Assembly (NCBI RefSeq): GCF_004794515.1
Contig: NZ_SSDF01000060.1
Span: 1 to 64,000 of the forward strand
Length of the DNA stretch: 64,000 nt
Reading direction: 5' to 3'
Source of the DNA: Microbacterium sp. A20
Lineage (GTDB): Bacteria > Actinomycetota > Actinomycetes > Actinomycetales > Microbacteriaceae
This document shows, piece after piece, positions 10,346-18,358 of this stretch (position 1 is the stretch's first letter; the number at the start of each line of letters is the position of its first letter). Below the pieces are notes generated by a model. It ran no database searches. It saw only the letters and a list, made by a program, of their open reading frames with translations, and was not told the DNA's origin. The translations under genes and the position numbers were made by a program.

Positions 10346-10394
10346 CTGGGAACCCCGCGGCGCTTCGCGGTGCTCGGCGCCGCGGGGAACCCAG
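10346..10394 (-). terminator. fusA-tuf intercistronic hairpin
   Basis: Eight bases after the fusA stop codon, CTGGG and CCCCGCGGCGC pair with GCGCCGCGGGG and CCCAG across an AA/AA internal loop. The stem has 16 pairs. There is no U-tract, so it may attenuate or protect the fusA 3' end rather than end all transcription before tuf. Confidence 0.6.
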
Positions 10395-10402
10395 AAGAAC
10401 GA

Positions 10403-12517
10403 TTACTCGCCCTTGGTCTTCTGGACGATCTCGTCGGCCACTGCGCGGGGAACCTCAGCGTAGCTGTGGAACTCCATCGAGTAGACGGCGCGGCCCGAGG
10501 TCTTCGAGCGCAGGTCGCCGATGTAGCCGAACATCTCGGACAGCGGGACCTGAGCGCGGACGACCTTGACGCCTGCGGCGTCTTCCATCGACTGGATCTG
10601 GCCACGACGCGAGTTCAGGTCGCCGATGACGTCGCCCATGTACTCCTCGGGAGTACGGACCTCGACGGCCATCAGCGGCTCGAGCAGCACGGGGTTGGCG
10701 CGACGAGCGGCCTCCTTGAAGCCCATGGAGCCCGCGATCTTGAACGCCATCTCCGAGGAGTCGACGTCGTGCGCCGCACCATCGACGATGGTCGCCTTGA
10801 CGCCGACCATCGGGTAGCCCGCGAGCACACCGACGTTCATCGCGTCCTGGAAACCGGCGTCGATCGAGCCGATGTACTCACGAGGGATGCGACCACCGGT
10901 GACGGCGTTCACGAACTCGTAGGTCTTCTCGGAGTCCAGGTCCATCGGCTCGATGGTGAACTGGATCTTCGCGAACTGGCCGGAGCCACCGGTCTGCTTC
11001 TTGTGCGTGTAGTCGTGCTTCTCGACGGCCTTCTTGATCGTCTCGCGGTACGCCACCTGCGGCTTGCCGACGTTGGCCTCGACGTTGAACTCGCGCTTCA
11101 TGCGGTCCACGAGGATGTCGAGGTGCAGCTCGCCCATGCCCTTGATGGTCGTCTGACCGGTCTCGGGGTTGAGCTCCGTGCGGAAGGTCGGGTCCTCTTC
11201 AGCGAGCTTCTGGATGGCGACACCCAGCTTCTCCTGGTCGGCCTTGGTCTTCGGCTCGATGGCGACCTCGATGACGGGCTCGGGGAACGTCATCGACTCG
11301 AGGACGACGGGCGCTGCCGGGTCGGTCAGGGTGTCACCGGTGGTGGTGTCCTTCAGGCCGATGACCGCGTAGATGTTGCCGGCGGTGACCGAGGGGACCG
11401 GGATCTCCTTGTTGGCGTGCATCTGGAAGATCTTCCCGATGCGCTCCTTCTTGTTCTTGGTCGAGTTGACGACCGCAGAACCGGAGTCGAGGTGTCCCGA
11501 GTACACGCGAACGTAGGTCAGACGACCGAAGAACGGGTGCACGGCGACCTTGAACGCGAGGGCCGCGAACGGGTCCTTCGAGTCCGGGTGACGCTCGATG
11601 ATCGTGTCGTAGTCCTTCGGGTCGTGCGCCTCGATCGAGCCCACGTCGAGCGGGTTCGGGAGGTAGTCGACGACCGCGTCGAGCATCGGCTGGACGCCGC
11701 GGTTCTTGAACGCGGAGCCGCAGAGCACCGGGTAGATCTCGCTGGCGACGGTCAGCTTGCGGATCGCGCCCTTGATCTCGGCGACCGTGAGCTCCTCGCC
11801 ACCGAAGAACTTCTCGAGCAGCGCGTCGTCGGTCTCGGCGACGGTCTCGAGGAGCTGCTGACGGTACTCGGCCGCCTTCTCCTTGAGGTCTTCCGGGATC
11901 TCCTGGATCTCGTAGGAGGCGCCCATGGTGACGTCACCCTTGGAGTCTCCGGCCCAGACCAGTGCACGCATCTCGACCAGGTCGACGACGCCGATGAAGT
12001 CGTTCTCGGCGCCGATCGGCAGCTGGATCACGAGGGGCTTGGCGCCCAGGCGGTTGATGATGGTGTCGACGGTGAAGTAGAAGTCCGCGCCGAGCTTGTC
12101 CATCTTGTTGACGAAGCAGATACGGGGGACGTTGTACTTGTCGGCCTGACGCCACACGGTCTCGGACTGGGGCTCGACGCCCTCCTTGCCGTCGAACACG
12201 GCGACAGCACCATCGAGCACGCGGAGCGAACGCTCCACCTCGACCGTGAAATCCACGTGGCCGGGGGTGTCGATGATGTTGATCTGGTTCTTGTTCCAGT
12301 AGCAGGTCACGGCGGCAGACGTGATCGTGATGCCGCGCTCCTTCTCCTGCTCCATCCAGTCGGTGGTCGAGGCGCCATCGTGCGTCTCGCCGAGCTTGTG
12401 GTTGACGCCCGTGTAGAACAGGATGCGCTCGGTCGTCGTGGTCTTGCCGGCATCGATGTGCGCCATGATGCCGATGTTGCGGACCTTGCTCAGGTCCGTG
12501 AGCACGTCTTGTGCCAC
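10403..12517 (-). CDS. fusA: elongation factor G
   Basis: EF-G drives translocation by GTP hydrolysis. The 704-residue protein carries the P-loop AHIDAGKT at 19-26, DTPGHVDF and NKMDKLGAD, followed by domains II-V. It starts at GTG at 12517 with AAGGA seven bases upstream. No fusidic-acid change can be judged by eye. It follows rpsG after 87 bases that contain a strong hairpin, and precedes tuf. Confidence 0.98.
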   Translation of the reverse strand: MAQDVLTDLSKVRNIGIMAHIDAGKTTTTERILFYTGVNHKLGETHDGASTTDWMEQEKERGITITSAAVTCYWNKNQINIIDTPGHVDFTVEVERSLRVLDGAVAVFDGKEGVEPQSETVWRQADKYNVPRICFVNKMDKLGADFYFTVDTIINRLGAKPLVIQLPIGAENDFIGVVDLVEMRALVWAGDSKGDVTMGASYEIQEIPEDLKEKAAEYRQQLLETVAETDDALLEKFFGGEELTVAEIKGAIRKLTVASEIYPVLCGSAFKNRGVQPMLDAVVDYLPNPLDVGSIEAHDPKDYDTIIERHPDSKDPFAALAFKVAVHPFFGRLTYVRVYSGHLDSGSAVVNSTKNKKERIGKIFQMHANKEIPVPSVTAGNIYAVIGLKDTTTGDTLTDPAAPVVLESMTFPEPVIEVAIEPKTKADQEKLGVAIQKLAEEDPTFRTELNPETGQTTIKGMGELHLDILVDRMKREFNVEANVGKPQVAYRETIKKAVEKHDYTHKKQTGGSGQFAKIQFTIEPMDLDSEKTYEFVNAVTGGRIPREYIGSIDAGFQDAMNVGVLAGYPMVGVKATIVDGAAHDVDSSEMAFKIAGSMGFKEAARRANPVLLEPLMAVEVRTPEEYMGDVIGDLNSRRGQIQSMEDAAGVKVVRAQVPLSEMFGYIGDLRSKTSGRAVYSMEFHSYAEVPRAVADEIVQKTKGE

Positions 12518-12563
12518 AGGAGTGTCCTTATCTTTTGGAGCAGGTGTACTGCGAAGAGGGGGT

Positions 12564-12596
12564 GCCCGCCCCTCGGCGAGTGGCCGAGGGTCGGGC
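12564..12596 (-). promoter_or_regulatory. rpsG-fusA intercistronic hairpin
   Basis: GCCCGCCCCTCGGC pairs with GCCGAGGGTCGGGC around a GAGTG loop, giving 13 pairs and one C/T mismatch. It starts eight bases after the rpsG stop and ends 46 bases before the fusA start. No U-tract follows. It may adjust the ratio of S12/S7 to EF-G mRNA by attenuation or by protecting RNA ends. Confidence 0.5.
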
Positions 12597-12604
12597 GAAG
12601 CTGG

Positions 12605-13075
12605 TTACCAGCGGTAGTGAGCGAACGCGCGGTTCGACTCGGCCATCTTGTGCGTGTCCTCGCGGCGCTTGACCGCGGCACCCAGGCCGTTCGACGCGTC
12701 GAGGATCTCGTTCTGCAGACGCTCGGTCATCGTCTTCTCACGACGGCCCTTCGCGTAGCTGACGAGCCAGCGCAGAGCGAGCGTGTTGGCGCGGTGAGGC
12801 TTGACCTCGACCGGCACCTGGTAGGTCGAGCCACCGACGCGGCGGCTGCGGACCTCGAGAGTCGGGCGCACGTTGTCGAGCGCCTTCTTCAGCGTGGCGA
12901 CGGCGTCCTGACCATTCTTCGCCTCGACACCGCGGAGGGCGCCGTAGACGATCGACTCGGCCAGCGACTTCTTGCCGTCGACGAGGATCTTGTTCACCAG
13001 CGAGGTGACGATCGGAGCGCCGTATACCGGGTCGTTGACGACGGGGCGCTTGGGGGCTGGTCCCTTACGAGGCAT
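12605..13075 (-). CDS. rpsG: 30S ribosomal protein S7
   Basis: S7 starts assembly of the small-subunit head and lies at the E site. The 156-residue length is standard. [19 protein letters not shown] at the start, [12 protein letters not shown] and the [20 protein letters not shown] end are canonical. It is five bases downstream of rpsL and is followed by a strong intercistronic hairpin before fusA. Confidence 0.98.
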   Translation of the reverse strand: MPRKGPAPKRPVVNDPVYGAPIVTSLVNKILVDGKKSLAESIVYGALRGVEAKNGQDAVATLKKALDNVRPTLEVRSRRVGGSTYQVPVEVKPHRANTLALRWLVSYAKGRREKTMTERLQNEILDASNGLGAAVKRREDTHKMAESNRAFAHYRW

Positions 13076-13080
13076 CTAAC

Positions 13081-13449
13081 TCAACCCTTCTTCGCGCCGT
13101 AGCGGGAACGAGCCTGCTTACGGTTCTTGACTGCCTGGGTGTCCAGGGCGCCACGGACGATCTTGTAACGCACACCGGGGAGGTCCTTGACACGACCGCC
13201 ACGGACGAGCACCAGCGAGTGCTCCTGGAGGTTGTGACCCTCACCGGGGATGTACGCGGTGACCTCGGTGCCGTTGCGGAGCTTCACACGAGCGACCTTG
13301 CGCATCGCCGAGTTCGGCTTCTTGGGCGTGGTGGTGTAGACGCGGGTGCAGACCCCGGCCTGCTGCGGGTTCGACTTGAGCGCCGGCGCCTTGGTCTTGG
13401 TGACCTTGGGCGAGCGACCCTTGCGAACCAACTGCTGAATGGTTGGCAC
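13081..13449 (-). CDS. rpsL: 30S ribosomal protein S12
   Basis: S12 lies at the decoding centre. The 122-residue protein has [13 protein letters not shown] (Lys43) and [10 protein letters not shown] (Lys88, Asp89). Lys43 and Lys88 are the residues most often changed in streptomycin resistance; both are wild type, so no resistance is predicted from them. Translation starts at GTG after a GAGGAG site. It is the first gene of the str operon, with a well-formed promoter about 170 bases upstream. Confidence 0.98.
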   Translation of the reverse strand: MPTIQQLVRKGRSPKVTKTKAPALKSNPQQAGVCTRVYTTTPKKPNSAMRKVARVKLRNGTEVTAYIPGEGHNLQEHSLVLVRGGRVKDLPGVRYKIVRGALDTQAVKNRKQARSRYGAKKG

Positions 13450-13585
13450 GTTCTCTCCTCATAGTGCTGCACGGTGACAGCGTGATGGGTTTCACATCAT
13501 GACCCACCGGCACGCCGGAATCGACGAGCTTTTGGTGTGGTGGGTATGCCGTGGGGGCGGACCGGCATGGTGCCGACGCCCAGTG

Positions 13586-13602
13586 CGCACGTCGAGACGT
13601 GC
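13586..13602 (-). promoter_or_regulatory. hairpin near the 5' end of the str leader
   Basis: GCACGTC and GACGTGC form a small palindrome just downstream of the inferred start of the str operon transcript. It would form a 5' end hairpin in the mRNA, which could affect stability. Confidence 0.35.
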
Positions 13603-13615
13603 ACACACCTGGTCA

Positions 13616-13644
13616 AGTGTAATGCCGCGTAACGTGGCGGTCAA
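13616..13644 (-). promoter_or_regulatory. str operon promoter
   Basis: On the minus strand TTGACC (13639-13644) and TACACT (13616-13621) are separated by exactly 17 bases. Both match the housekeeping sigma consensus well. Transcription would begin near 13609, giving a leader of about 160 bases before the rpsL GTG. Confidence 0.8.
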
Positions 13645-13687
13645 ATGAGCGCGAGCCCGTCCGGATGGCGGCGCGGCCCACGGAGGG

Positions 13688-14335
13688 TCACGGCAGGTCG
13701 GGGTCGAACGGGGAGTCCAGTGATTCCGTCAGCTCGGCGAGCAGGGCCTCGATCTGCGGCTCGACGTGCTGGGAGATGGCCGCCTGGATATAGATCCGGT
13801 GGCGCAACAGGATGCCGCAGATCTCCCGCCCGACCATGTTGGCGTACTCGTCGGCGAGGGCGACCTCCTGCCGGAGGGCGATCTTGGCCTCCTCGGTCAG
13901 AGGTGGCAGCGCCGGAAGCTCCGCGGCGGAGTCGTCTGCGAGTCCGGCGATGGTGAACAGGAACGGCGCTCCGGGAACCGGCTCGGGGTCGAGCGGGAGA
14001 CCGTCGAACTCCGGATCGAGGTCTTCGGTGGGGCGGTAGCTGCGAGCCCGGTTGCGGGCGGCCTGCTGGTCGAGTTCGCGCTGCAGCATCGGGAGATTCC
14101 GTGCCGTGTAGTCAGCGACGGCGTGGTCGACGATGGTCTTGATGCGCGTTGACAGTCCGTGCTGCACGCCGTGCGGGGTGTTCGCGCCGATTCCCGCCGC
14201 CGAGAGGATCGGTGAGCCGAGACAACGGCGGCACGGCGCGACGCGACCGCGGTGGGTTGCCGGCTCCCAGCGCGGCACCCAGCGCAACCAGGCCTCGACG
14301 GCCTGGTCCACCTGCGTCTCCAATGAGCGCTCCAC
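13688..14335 (-). CDS. conserved hypothetical protein
   Basis: The function is not recognised. The 215-residue product starts at GTG 14335 after a GGTGGG site (VERSLETQVDQAVEAWLRWV). It contains a Cys pair near the N-terminus in VAPCRRCLGS, an acidic middle section and a helical C-terminus ending DSPFDPDLP. No signal peptide or membrane segment is evident. It lies beyond the str promoter, in the same direction as the membrane genes upstream, and is transcribed toward rpsL. Upstream starts lengthen the frame with unlikely Arg-rich sequence. Confidence 0.6.
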   Translation of the reverse strand: MERSLETQVDQAVEAWLRWVPRWEPATHRGRVAPCRRCLGSPILSAAGIGANTPHGVQHGLSTRIKTIVDHAVADYTARNLPMLQRELDQQAARNRARSYRPTEDLDPEFDGLPLDPEPVPGAPFLFTIAGLADDSAAELPALPPLTEEAKIALRQEVALADEYANMVGREICGILLRHRIYIQAAISQHVEPQIEALLAELTESLDSPFDPDLP

Positions 14336-14507
14336 CCCACCAGCGTACGGCGCGCCGCACGTCGTCGCCGCGATTTCACTCGTCACGGCGGGGCGCATGC
14401 AGCCGACCGGACGATCCGCCGAGGAGAGGACGTTCGACCGTCCCTTCGCCGCAGGATGGTCGGCGAATCGTCGCCGGGTCGGCGAATCGTCGGCCCGAGG
14501 AGCCCGG

Positions 14508-14942
14508 TCACTCCTCCTCGTCGCGCTCCCATGGCCAGCGCGGATGCTCGGCACGGGTGCGACGAAGGGCGATGCCGCACCACGCCGCGATCAGCCCTGC
14601 GGCCACGAGCACCGCACTCGCACCGCCGCGGACCAGATCACCCGCGACGGCTGTGGCGATCACGAAGTCGGACGAGTTGATGACCACCGTGATCCACACC
14701 GCCACGAGATGAGCGAGGGCGGTCAACAGGGCGATGGCGACCGTCGCCACGTAGGACGGAGCACCTCGTCGGAGCGTCGACCACAGCGCGAGCGCGAACG
14801 CGATGACCGCAACGACCATCCCTGCCGCACCGGGCTCCTGCCCCAGACCCGGAACCGCGATGATGTCGGTGTCGGTGGCCACGCTCAGCGCCCCCAGCCC
14901 GAACACCGCGAGCGCGAAGAAGCCGATCGTCGCGAGGACCAC
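14508..14942 (-). CDS. small multi-helix membrane protein
   Basis: The product is about 144 residues with four hydrophobic helices and a charged C-terminus ending PRWPWERDEEE. No family is recognised. The start is uncertain. The frame is open past the stop of the preceding membrane gene at 15008, but no ATG, GTG or TTG is present between that stop and the GTG at 14942. A start inside the upstream gene is also possible. A strong hairpin (14954-14990) lies just before the GTG. Confidence 0.55.
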   Translation of the reverse strand: MVLATIGFFALAVFGLGALSVATDTDIIAVPGLGQEPGAAGMVVAVIAFALALWSTLRRGAPSYVATVAIALLTALAHLVAVWITVVINSSDFVIATAVAGDLVRGGASAVLVAAGLIAAWCGIALRRTRAEHPRWPWERDEEE

Positions 14943-14953
14943 CGCCAGGACAG

Positions 14954-14990
14954 CCGAAACCCCCGCGGACTCGGGCCCGCGGGGGTTCGG
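14954..14990 (-). terminator. hairpin after the 347-residue membrane protein gene
   Basis: CCGAAACCCCCGCGG pairs with CCGCGGGGGTTCGG around an eight-base loop, with one bulged base. It begins 18 bases after the stop codon at 15008. On the minus strand the stem ends in GGGGGTTTCGG. It could terminate transcription or attenuate the next gene. Confidence 0.55.
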
Positions 14991-15007
14991 CGTGGTGGAG
15001 TGCGTGA

Positions 15008-16051
15008 CTACCTCGACAGCGTCGGACCGGCTTCGAGGGTGCGCTCGTACTCGCGCTGCGCCTCGGCGTTCAGCTCGGTCTTGCGCGCACCGCTGCGGGA
15101 GACCCATGCGCCGAACCAGATGGTCAGTTCCCGGGCGAACACGAATGCGGCGATGGCGAGCGGGGCGAGCAGCTGCTCACCGACGAGCTCGAGCCCCTGC
15201 GACGACGTGAGCTTCCAGAACGGAGCCTCGAACAGCTGCCCGAGGATGTGTCCGGCGTAGGCGATGACGCCGACGATGATGCCGAAGACGACCCAGAGCC
15301 CCCAGCGACCGCGGTTGATGATCGCGCCGAGCAGCCAGAAGCCGAGGAAGAAGACGACGACTGGCGTCCAGTAACCCCAGGTCATCAGCGGGGCGAGCGC
15401 GGCCTCACCGATGTTCTCGCCGTTGACGTCGCCGGCGATCGCGGCGAGGCCCAGCGCTGTGCCGAGGTAGAGCACGGCGAAGACGAGGGTCGCGAGCAGG
15501 CCGATCAGACCGGCGGTGCCGCGGTTGCCGCGGTCACGGGGCGGCTCGGGAGCCTGCACGAAGATCGGCTGGGGCTGCGCCGCGGCGGCCGCACCGGACG
15601 CGGCGATCAGCGGCTCCGACGGCACGATCCGTGTCTCGGCCTCGTCGCCGTACTGGGCGTAGGCTGCGCCGGCCATGCCGGACTGCTCGTGGCCGAACGG
15701 GATGGGCTCGCCCACGATCGGCTCGGGGTAGAACGACTCGCTCTCGGCATCGGCTTCTGCCCTGACGTCGCGCGCGCTCTCACGCGACTCGACGACCGGA
15801 GCGGGAACGACGGCAGGAGGCGGGGACGCGAACGTTCCCGGGTGATCACGCTCGGCGGCTTCGAACGCGGCGAGGTCGGGGTCGGCGACCCTCTCGTCGA
15901 CCGGGGCGGCCTGCGTGTGCTCCGGCGCATCGGTGGAACCGGGGACATCCGCGCCCGCTGCGGCGGCGGCGTCGAGACCGGCGTTCGCGCTGCCGACGAC
16001 GTCGTCGACGTCAGTCGGCTTCTCGGGCTGGGGAGCGTCGGGGTCACTCAT
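15008..16051 (-). CDS. membrane protein with long disordered N-terminus
   Basis: The first 180 or so of 347 residues are acidic, Pro/Ala-rich and probably disordered. Four hydrophobic helices follow (GLIGLLATLVFAVLYLG, TPVVVFFLGFWLLGAI, GLWVVFGIIVGVIAYAG and an APLAIAAFVFA segment). The C-terminus is cytoplasmic and charged, ending LEAGPTLSR. The layout is common among actinobacterial proteins of unknown function. It may be co-transcribed with the small membrane protein downstream, although a hairpin separates them. Confidence 0.7.
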   Translation of the reverse strand: MSDPDAPQPEKPTDVDDVVGSANAGLDAAAAAGADVPGSTDAPEHTQAAPVDERVADPDLAAFEAAERDHPGTFASPPPAVVPAPVVESRESARDVRAEADAESESFYPEPIVGEPIPFGHEQSGMAGAAYAQYGDEAETRIVPSEPLIAASGAAAAAQPQPIFVQAPEPPRDRGNRGTAGLIGLLATLVFAVLYLGTALGLAAIAGDVNGENIGEAALAPLMTWGYWTPVVVFFLGFWLLGAIINRGRWGLWVVFGIIVGVIAYAGHILGQLFEAPFWKLTSSQGLELVGEQLLAPLAIAAFVFARELTIWFGAWVSRSGARKTELNAEAQREYERTLEAGPTLSR

Positions 16052-16165
16052 GGTGTGCGCCTCTCATCGGATATGTGCATTGTGAGGGTACCGCCGGGCC
16101 GACGGCCGCTGACGCAGGCGTGCCGACGTGTCGGGATACACGCGTGCGCACTCCGACGCGAACCG

Positions 16166-16318
16166 TCAGGGAAGGGCGTTGCGAAGGGCGGTCCCCGCGA
16201 ACTCGGCGAGCGCGGGGAGGATCGGGAGGGACAGCCAGACGAGCGCGCCGATGACCCCGGCGCACACGATGCCTGCGAACCAGCTCATCGCCAGATTGCG
16301 CCCCGCCACCCGTGCCAT
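16166..16318 (-). CDS. 50-residue membrane protein
   Basis: A short frame begins MARVAGRNLAMSWFAGIVCA and has one or two hydrophobic helices, ending FAGTALRNALP. A GGAGG tract precedes the ATG by only one base; the second Met (residue 11) has weaker support. The function is unknown. It lies in a gap between the HAAS-domain gene and the 347-residue membrane protein gene, on the same strand as both. Confidence 0.6.
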   Translation of the reverse strand: MARVAGRNLAMSWFAGIVCAGVIGALVWLSLPILPALAEFAGTALRNALP

Positions 16319-16380
16319 GCCTCCACGGTACGGGTCGACCAGGATACTGGCCGGGAGCAACGCCGAGCATGCGGCACGAC

Positions 16381-17034
16381 TCAGCGTGCGACCCGACCCC
16401 GCAATCGCCAGAGCAGCCACAGACCGGATGCCGGGATGAGCAGGAACCCGAGGAGGAGGAGGACGTGCCACATGCCGAAACTCGGCAGCAGCGGGTTGTT
16501 CACGACTTCGTCGGGCGGGGTGCCGGTGCCGGAGGAGCTGCCGGTCGAGCTGTAATCCACGAAGCTCATGAACTGCACGAGGATCAGCGACAGCGCACCG
16601 AACGCGAACGGCACGACGATGGCCACGACCTTCTCCCACGTCTTCCAGAGTGTGCTGATGCTGACGAGCACGGCCCCCACGAACCAGCCGAGGACGGGGA
16701 GCACGAAGCCGCCGAAGCTCAGCGTCAGCGCTGCCGTGATCGCGAACCCGCGCGTCGATGTCGTCGGCAGCCGAGGAGCCGGCGGCGCGACGACCGGAGG
16801 TGCGACCACGATGGTCGGGCTCGCCGGCACCTCGTCCTGCGCCTCCCTCGCGATGGCCACCGGATCGCCGAGTCGAGCGATCCGCGCGGCCGTCTCTGCG
16901 GCGTCGAGGCCCTGGAGCTCCTCGACGATTCCGCCGCGGATGTCGGTCGCGACACCGTGCGGGAGCCCGCGCATCGCCTCGTCGAGTCGGGCGAGGTACT
17001 CCTCGCGCAGGGTGTCTGCGGTGGTCTCTGTCAT
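16381..17034 (-). CDS. HAAS-domain membrane protein
   Basis: The first 70 residues (LREEYLARLDEAMRGLPHG, then IVEELQGL) form the HAAS helical domain that typically accompanies a PadR regulator. Three or four transmembrane helices follow, and the protein ends with a short Arg-rich tail (LLWRLRGRVAR). It has 217 residues. The ATG overlaps the PadR stop codon by four bases, so the two are translationally coupled. In this pairing the HAAS protein is thought to be a membrane sensor; the signal is unknown. Confidence 0.8.
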   Translation of the reverse strand: MTETTADTLREEYLARLDEAMRGLPHGVATDIRGGIVEELQGLDAAETAARIARLGDPVAIAREAQDEVPASPTIVVAPPVVAPPAPRLPTTSTRGFAITAALTLSFGGFVLPVLGWFVGAVLVSISTLWKTWEKVVAIVVPFAFGALSLILVQFMSFVDYSSTGSSSGTGTPPDEVVNNPLLPSFGMWHVLLLLGFLLIPASGLWLLWRLRGRVAR

Positions 17035-17363
17035 GGTCGTCCCTCTCCGACGAGGCCCGTGACGACACGGGCGAACGGTGTCCACTGCACTCGGAAACGC
17101 TCGAGCTGCTCCGTACCCGACTCGGTGAGCCGGTAGTACTTGCGTACCGGACCGCTCTCCGACGGCAGGTCGAACGTGCTGACCCAGCCGTTGTCCCGCA
17201 GCCGTCCCAGCAGCGGGTAGAGCGTGCCGATGCTGGCGATCAGCCCGGCGCCCGTGAGCGCATCGGCCAGCTGCCAGCCGTACATGGGCTCGCGCGCGAG
17301 GAGCCCGAGCACGCAATACTCGACCACCCCTTTGCGCATCTGCGATCCCACGTCAGCTGTCAT
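17031..17363 (-). CDS. PadR-family transcriptional regulator
   Basis: The 110-residue winged-helix protein contains the family segment VVEYCVLGLLAREPMYGWQLADAL (first helices) and IGTLYPLLGRLRDNGWV (recognition helix and wing), followed by KYYRLTESG. The ATG at 17363 was chosen; a TTG nine bases upstream is also in frame. The start codon lies inside a perfect 14-base palindrome, the probable autoregulatory operator. It is coupled to the HAAS gene. Confidence 0.88.
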   Translation of the reverse strand: MTADVGSQMRKGVVEYCVLGLLAREPMYGWQLADALTGAGLIASIGTLYPLLGRLRDNGWVSTFDLPSESGPVRKYYRLTESGTEQLERFRVQWTPFARVVTGLVGEGRP

Positions 17364-17371
17364 GCATGACA
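17358..17371. promoter_or_regulatory. palindromic operator over the padR start
   Basis: TGTCATGCATGACA is a perfect 14-base palindrome that includes the ATG of the PadR gene. The flanks AGC and GCT extend the symmetry with one unpaired base. PadR regulators commonly bind such sites in their own promoter, so autoregulation is inferred. Confidence 0.6.
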
Positions 17372-17433
17372 AGCTACCATGCGATGCACGTTACCGCTGC
17401 CGCTCACTCTCAGCGGACGGGCATCCCGGACGA

Positions 17434-18357
17434 TCAGCCCTTCGTCGCACCAGCGGTGAGACCGCCGACGATGTACTTCTGCAGGAAGAGGAACAGGATC
17501 ATCACCGGGATGGCGGCCATCACGGCGCCCGCAGAGAAGGCGGACCAGTCCGCGTAGCGCGGGTTCGCGACGAGCTTGGTGAGTCCGACGACGAGCGTCT
17601 GCTGCTCCACGTCGACCAGCATGACGCTCGCGATCACGTACTCGTTGACCGTGCCGATGAAGGAGAGGAGCCCGACGACCGCGAGGATCGGCGCGACCAG
17701 ACGCAGGATGATCGTGAAGAAGATGCGCGCGTGACCGGCGCCGTCGATGCGGGCGGCCTCGTCGATCTCCTTCGGGATCGTGTTGAAGAAGCCGTACATC
17801 AGGTAGGTGTTCACACCCAGCGCTCCACCGAGGTAGACCAGGATCAGGCCGGTGTGGGTGTTCAGCCCGATGGCGGGGAACCAGTCCCCCAGCGTCGACA
17901 TGAGCAGGAAGATCGCGACGACGGCCAGCAGCTGCGGGAACATCTGCACGACCACGATCGTGACGAGGCCGACCCGGCGTCCGGCGAACCGCATGCGCGA
18001 GAACGCATATGCCGCGCAGGCGCCGATGAAGACGGTGACCGCGCCGGTGACCACGGCGATCAGGAGCGTGTTGAGGAACCACGTGGCGTACGGATTCTGC
18101 GGGTCGCTCAGGATGCGGACGTAGCTGTCGATCCCGATCGCGGAGAACAGCTGGTTCGAGCCGGTCAGCGTCCCCTTCGGATTCAGTGACGCCGAGACGA
18201 CGTACAGCAGCGGGAACAGGGCGAAGGCGCTCACGACGATCGCGACGAGGTGACGCCATCCGGTGTCGGCGAACCAGGCGCCGAAACTGCGGCGACGGGG
18301 GGCGAGGCTCTGCGCCTCGGTGGTGGCGCGAGTGGTGGCGGGGCCGGCGGTGCTCAT
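17434..18357 (-). CDS. sugar ABC transporter permease, MalG type
   Basis: This is one of two membrane subunits of a maltose/maltodextrin-class importer. The 307-residue protein has six predicted helices. The EAA loop, EIDEAARIDGAGHARIFF, which docks the ATPase, lies near residue 200, and the protein ends VGGLTAGATKG, as MalG proteins do. It follows the MalF-type gene with one base between. No ATPase gene is nearby, so it probably uses a shared MsiK-type ATPase. Confidence 0.88.
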   Translation of the reverse strand: MSTAGPATTRATTEAQSLAPRRRSFGAWFADTGWRHLVAIVVSAFALFPLLYVVSASLNPKGTLTGSNQLFSAIGIDSYVRILSDPQNPYATWFLNTLLIAVVTGAVTVFIGACAAYAFSRMRFAGRRVGLVTIVVVQMFPQLLAVVAIFLLMSTLGDWFPAIGLNTHTGLILVYLGGALGVNTYLMYGFFNTIPKEIDEAARIDGAGHARIFFTIILRLVAPILAVVGLLSFIGTVNEYVIASVMLVDVEQQTLVVGLTKLVANPRYADWSAFSAGAVMAAIPVMILFLFLQKYIVGGLTAGATKG

Positions 18358-18358
18358 G

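Noticed and set aside
10370..13102. 910-codon plus-strand frame opposite fusA and rpsG
   Set aside because: It mirrors the codon bias of fusA and has no family similarity.
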